Below, in pieces: positions 6,136 through 7,104 of a DNA stretch of 7,104 nt. Where the stretch lies: positions 1 through 7,104 of the forward strand of contig WRGM01000095.1 in NCBI GenBank assembly GCA_009787175.1, read 5' to 3'. Position 1 is the first letter of the stretch, and each line of letters begins with the position of its first letter. Source of the DNA: Candidatus Bathycorpusculum fermentans (GTDB lineage: Archaea; Thermoproteota; Bathyarchaeia; Bathyarchaeales; Bathycorpusculaceae). A program made the translations under genes and the position numbers. The notes under the pieces are model-generated. The model saw only the letters and a list, made by a program, of their open reading frames with translations, searched no databases and was not told the origin of the DNA.

Positions 6136-6693
6136 TTGAGCGAAACAAAAAACGACAACGCAACAACCGAAGAATTCCAAACAAACGGGCAACTCGATGA
6201 CAAAGGCATAACAATAACAGAACAAAACCACATAGACCAACTCTCCTCCAGAGGATATGGCACAACAGAAAACAAAACACTAACACTAACCTTCTACGAA
6301 GCACTATACCTACACGACAAAGGCATGCTCACAGTAAAAAACAAACAAAACACAACCGTCAACTTCCAAACAATACTACACACATACCAAACAAAAGACG
6401 AAAACGCCTGGATCAACTACATAGTCTACCGCGACCTTAGAAGCCGCGGCTACGTCGTCAGAGAAGGATTCGGCACCGGAACAGAATTCAGAGTCTACGA
6501 ACGCGGAACATACGGCAAAGACCCCGCCACATACATGATACTAGGAACACAAGAAGGAAAACCACTAAACATTACAATGCTATCCGATGTACTACAACAA
6601 TGCCAAAACCAAAAAAAAGAACTAGTCATAGCCGTCATAAATCGCAGAGGCGAAATAGTATACTACACCGTCTCACAATTAACATTTAAATAA
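6136..6693 (+). CDS. tRNA-splicing endonuclease EndA-like subunit lacking the catalytic histidine
   Basis: Archaeal EndA cuts bulge-helix-bulge introns from precursor tRNA. This 185-residue protein has a disordered, polar N-terminus (1-36), an N-terminal domain with LTFYEALYLHDKGML (51-65), and the catalytic-fold domain. The latter contains YIVYRDLRSRGYVVREGF (95-112), FRVYERG (118-124) and the closing strands KKELVIAV (160-167) and GEIVYY (172-177). The catalytic Tyr (Tyr121) and Lys (Lys161, in the KEL context seen in human TSEN2) are present at the expected spacing. The His expected 31 residues before the Lys, in the family's HxxY(L/F)V motif, is Pro130 (DPATYMI). Loss of the His suggests the structural subunit of a heterotetrameric enzyme, with a catalytic partner elsewhere in the genome. 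A reduced-activity homomer is the alternative. The start is TTG at 6136, or GTG at 6127. The family call is strong; the subunit role is inferred. Confidence 0.87.
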   Translation: MSETKNDNATTEEFQTNGQLDDKGITITEQNHIDQLSSRGYGTTENKTLTLTFYEALYLHDKGMLTVKNKQNTTVNFQTILHTYQTKDENAWINYIVYRDLRSRGYVVREGFGTGTEFRVYERGTYGKDPATYMILGTQEGKPLNITMLSDVLQQCQNQKKELVIAVINRRGEIVYYTVSQLTFK

Positions 6694-6895
6694 ACAACCA
6701 AAACACACAACAACCCCAATACAACTCTAAAACAAAAGCAAGACAATAAACTTATATGTAACTCTAAAATCTATTTTAATGATATCTTAATTACCTGCCT
6801 TTAGCTATTTTGTGCACTACAATTATGGTTATTTTGATGTTTAGTATACTGTTTGCTATTCTGATTCTTGAGAATAGCATAAGATTATTCTTAAA
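6694..6895. other. Gene-free spacer: A/C-rich tail of endA, then AT-rich DNA with a hairpin
   Basis: The first 60 bp continue the strong A/C bias of the upstream coding strand, suggesting a transcribed 3' tail. The 10-bp word AACTCTAAAA occurs twice, at about 6723-6732 and 6761-6770. From about 6750 the base composition changes, and a strong hairpin lies at 6854-6879. No gene is recognisable here. Confidence 0.5.
6854..6879. repeat. Perfect 9-bp hairpin with 8-nt loop
   Basis: TGCTATTCT (6854-6862) and AGAATAGCA (6871-6879) are perfect inverted repeats around the loop GATTCTTG. There is no clean T-run on either side, so it is not a standard intrinsic terminator. It lies just before transposase-like fragments and may be a subterminal structure of that element, which is inference. 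Confidence 0.55.
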
Positions 6896-7104
6896 TGCCA
6901 AGACAATGTAACAGTTTGACCACAAACTATTTTGAGGCATGACCAAAAATGCAAAAAGTGTTACATGGCTACGCCAAAAATATTTTGTAGTGTCGAGGGA
7001 TAGTTTAACGGCCAGGTATGTATTTAGCTTGCGTGTTTTTATTAAAGCATCTATACAGGAATTTGCATATGTAGCTGTGTTTGTTGCGCAAAAAAATGGC
7101 ATGA
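6896..7104 (+). pseudogene. Possible transposase N-terminus, broken, running off the right edge
   Basis: One plus frame (6896-7003) gives a zinc-ribbon-like piece, CQDNVTV, a stop at 6917-6919, then RHDQKCKKCYMATPKIF. Another frame is open from ATG 6939 to the window end and gives SLTARYVFSLRVFIKASIQE followed by FAYVAVFVAQKNG, which looks like the helix-turn-helix following a zinc ribbon in several transposase families. A frameshift near 6985-7000 would join them. An open frame on the minus strand (6791-7102) overlaps this region but has no recognisable features. The family is not identified, and the call rests on general pattern only. Confidence 0.3.

Noticed and set aside
6791..7102. 103-codon open frame on the minus strand
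   Set aside because: It has no recognisable motif and no clear ribosome site, and it overlaps plus-strand pieces that look more like a transposase. AT-rich sequence makes such frames common. Not fully excluded.
1..7104. CRISPR array or rRNA/tRNA genes
   Set aside because: No regularly spaced repeats and no recognisable stable RNA sequences were seen on either strand.

Overview
The window looks like a stretch of archaeal chromosome. It carries a tRNA-splicing endonuclease subunit (archaeal EndA fold), an HTH-phosphoribosyltransferase regulator of the archaeal GfcR/COG0856 type, the mevalonate-pathway enzyme HMG-CoA reductase, and an archaeal-type methylthioribose-1-phosphate isomerase. Archaeal TATA-like boxes and TTG starts recur. 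The lineage cannot be fixed from sequence alone. The low-GC, A/C-biased coding strands and the EndA that appears to be a structural-type subunit point towards the TACK side (for example Bathyarchaeia), which is inference.

Layout. Positions 1-610 (minus) are a dead IS5-family transposase that runs off the left edge; it has lost its start and carries a frameshift and a stop. It abuts 657-905 (plus), the 3' end of an unrecognised gene. Next come a class II HMG-CoA reductase (978-2249) and, 18 nt behind it, a small PIN-like DUF5615-type protein (2268-2537), probably co-transcribed. The 700 bp that follow have no intact gene. They hold an 89-bp MITE-like inverted-repeat element with abutting 8-bp direct repeats (2644-2748) and a decayed DUF1016/YhcG-type nuclease N-terminus (2834-3168). 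A minus-strand membrane protein resembling an ECF transporter S component (3241-3780) is divergent from the GfcR-like regulator (4000-4752). After 230 bp come mtnA (4982-6010) and an endA-like gene (6136-6693). The last 400 bp have no intact gene; they hold a strong hairpin and fragments that may be the N-terminus of another transposase leaving the window on the right.

How the genes relate. HMG-CoA reductase makes mevalonate for the isoprenoid lipids of the membrane. MtnA belongs to methionine salvage, and the HTH-PRTase is a likely sensor of PRPP or nucleotides, so both touch phosphoribosyl metabolism. EndA serves tRNA intron removal. I see no clear new multi-gene system. The most interesting points are the EndA subunit that lacks the catalytic histidine, the class II HMG-CoA reductase with its Asp146-type cofactor residue, the MITE-like element, and the pairing of HMGR with a PIN-like protein. 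Mobile-element relics sit at both edges and in the middle, so this is core housekeeping DNA interleaved with old insertions.
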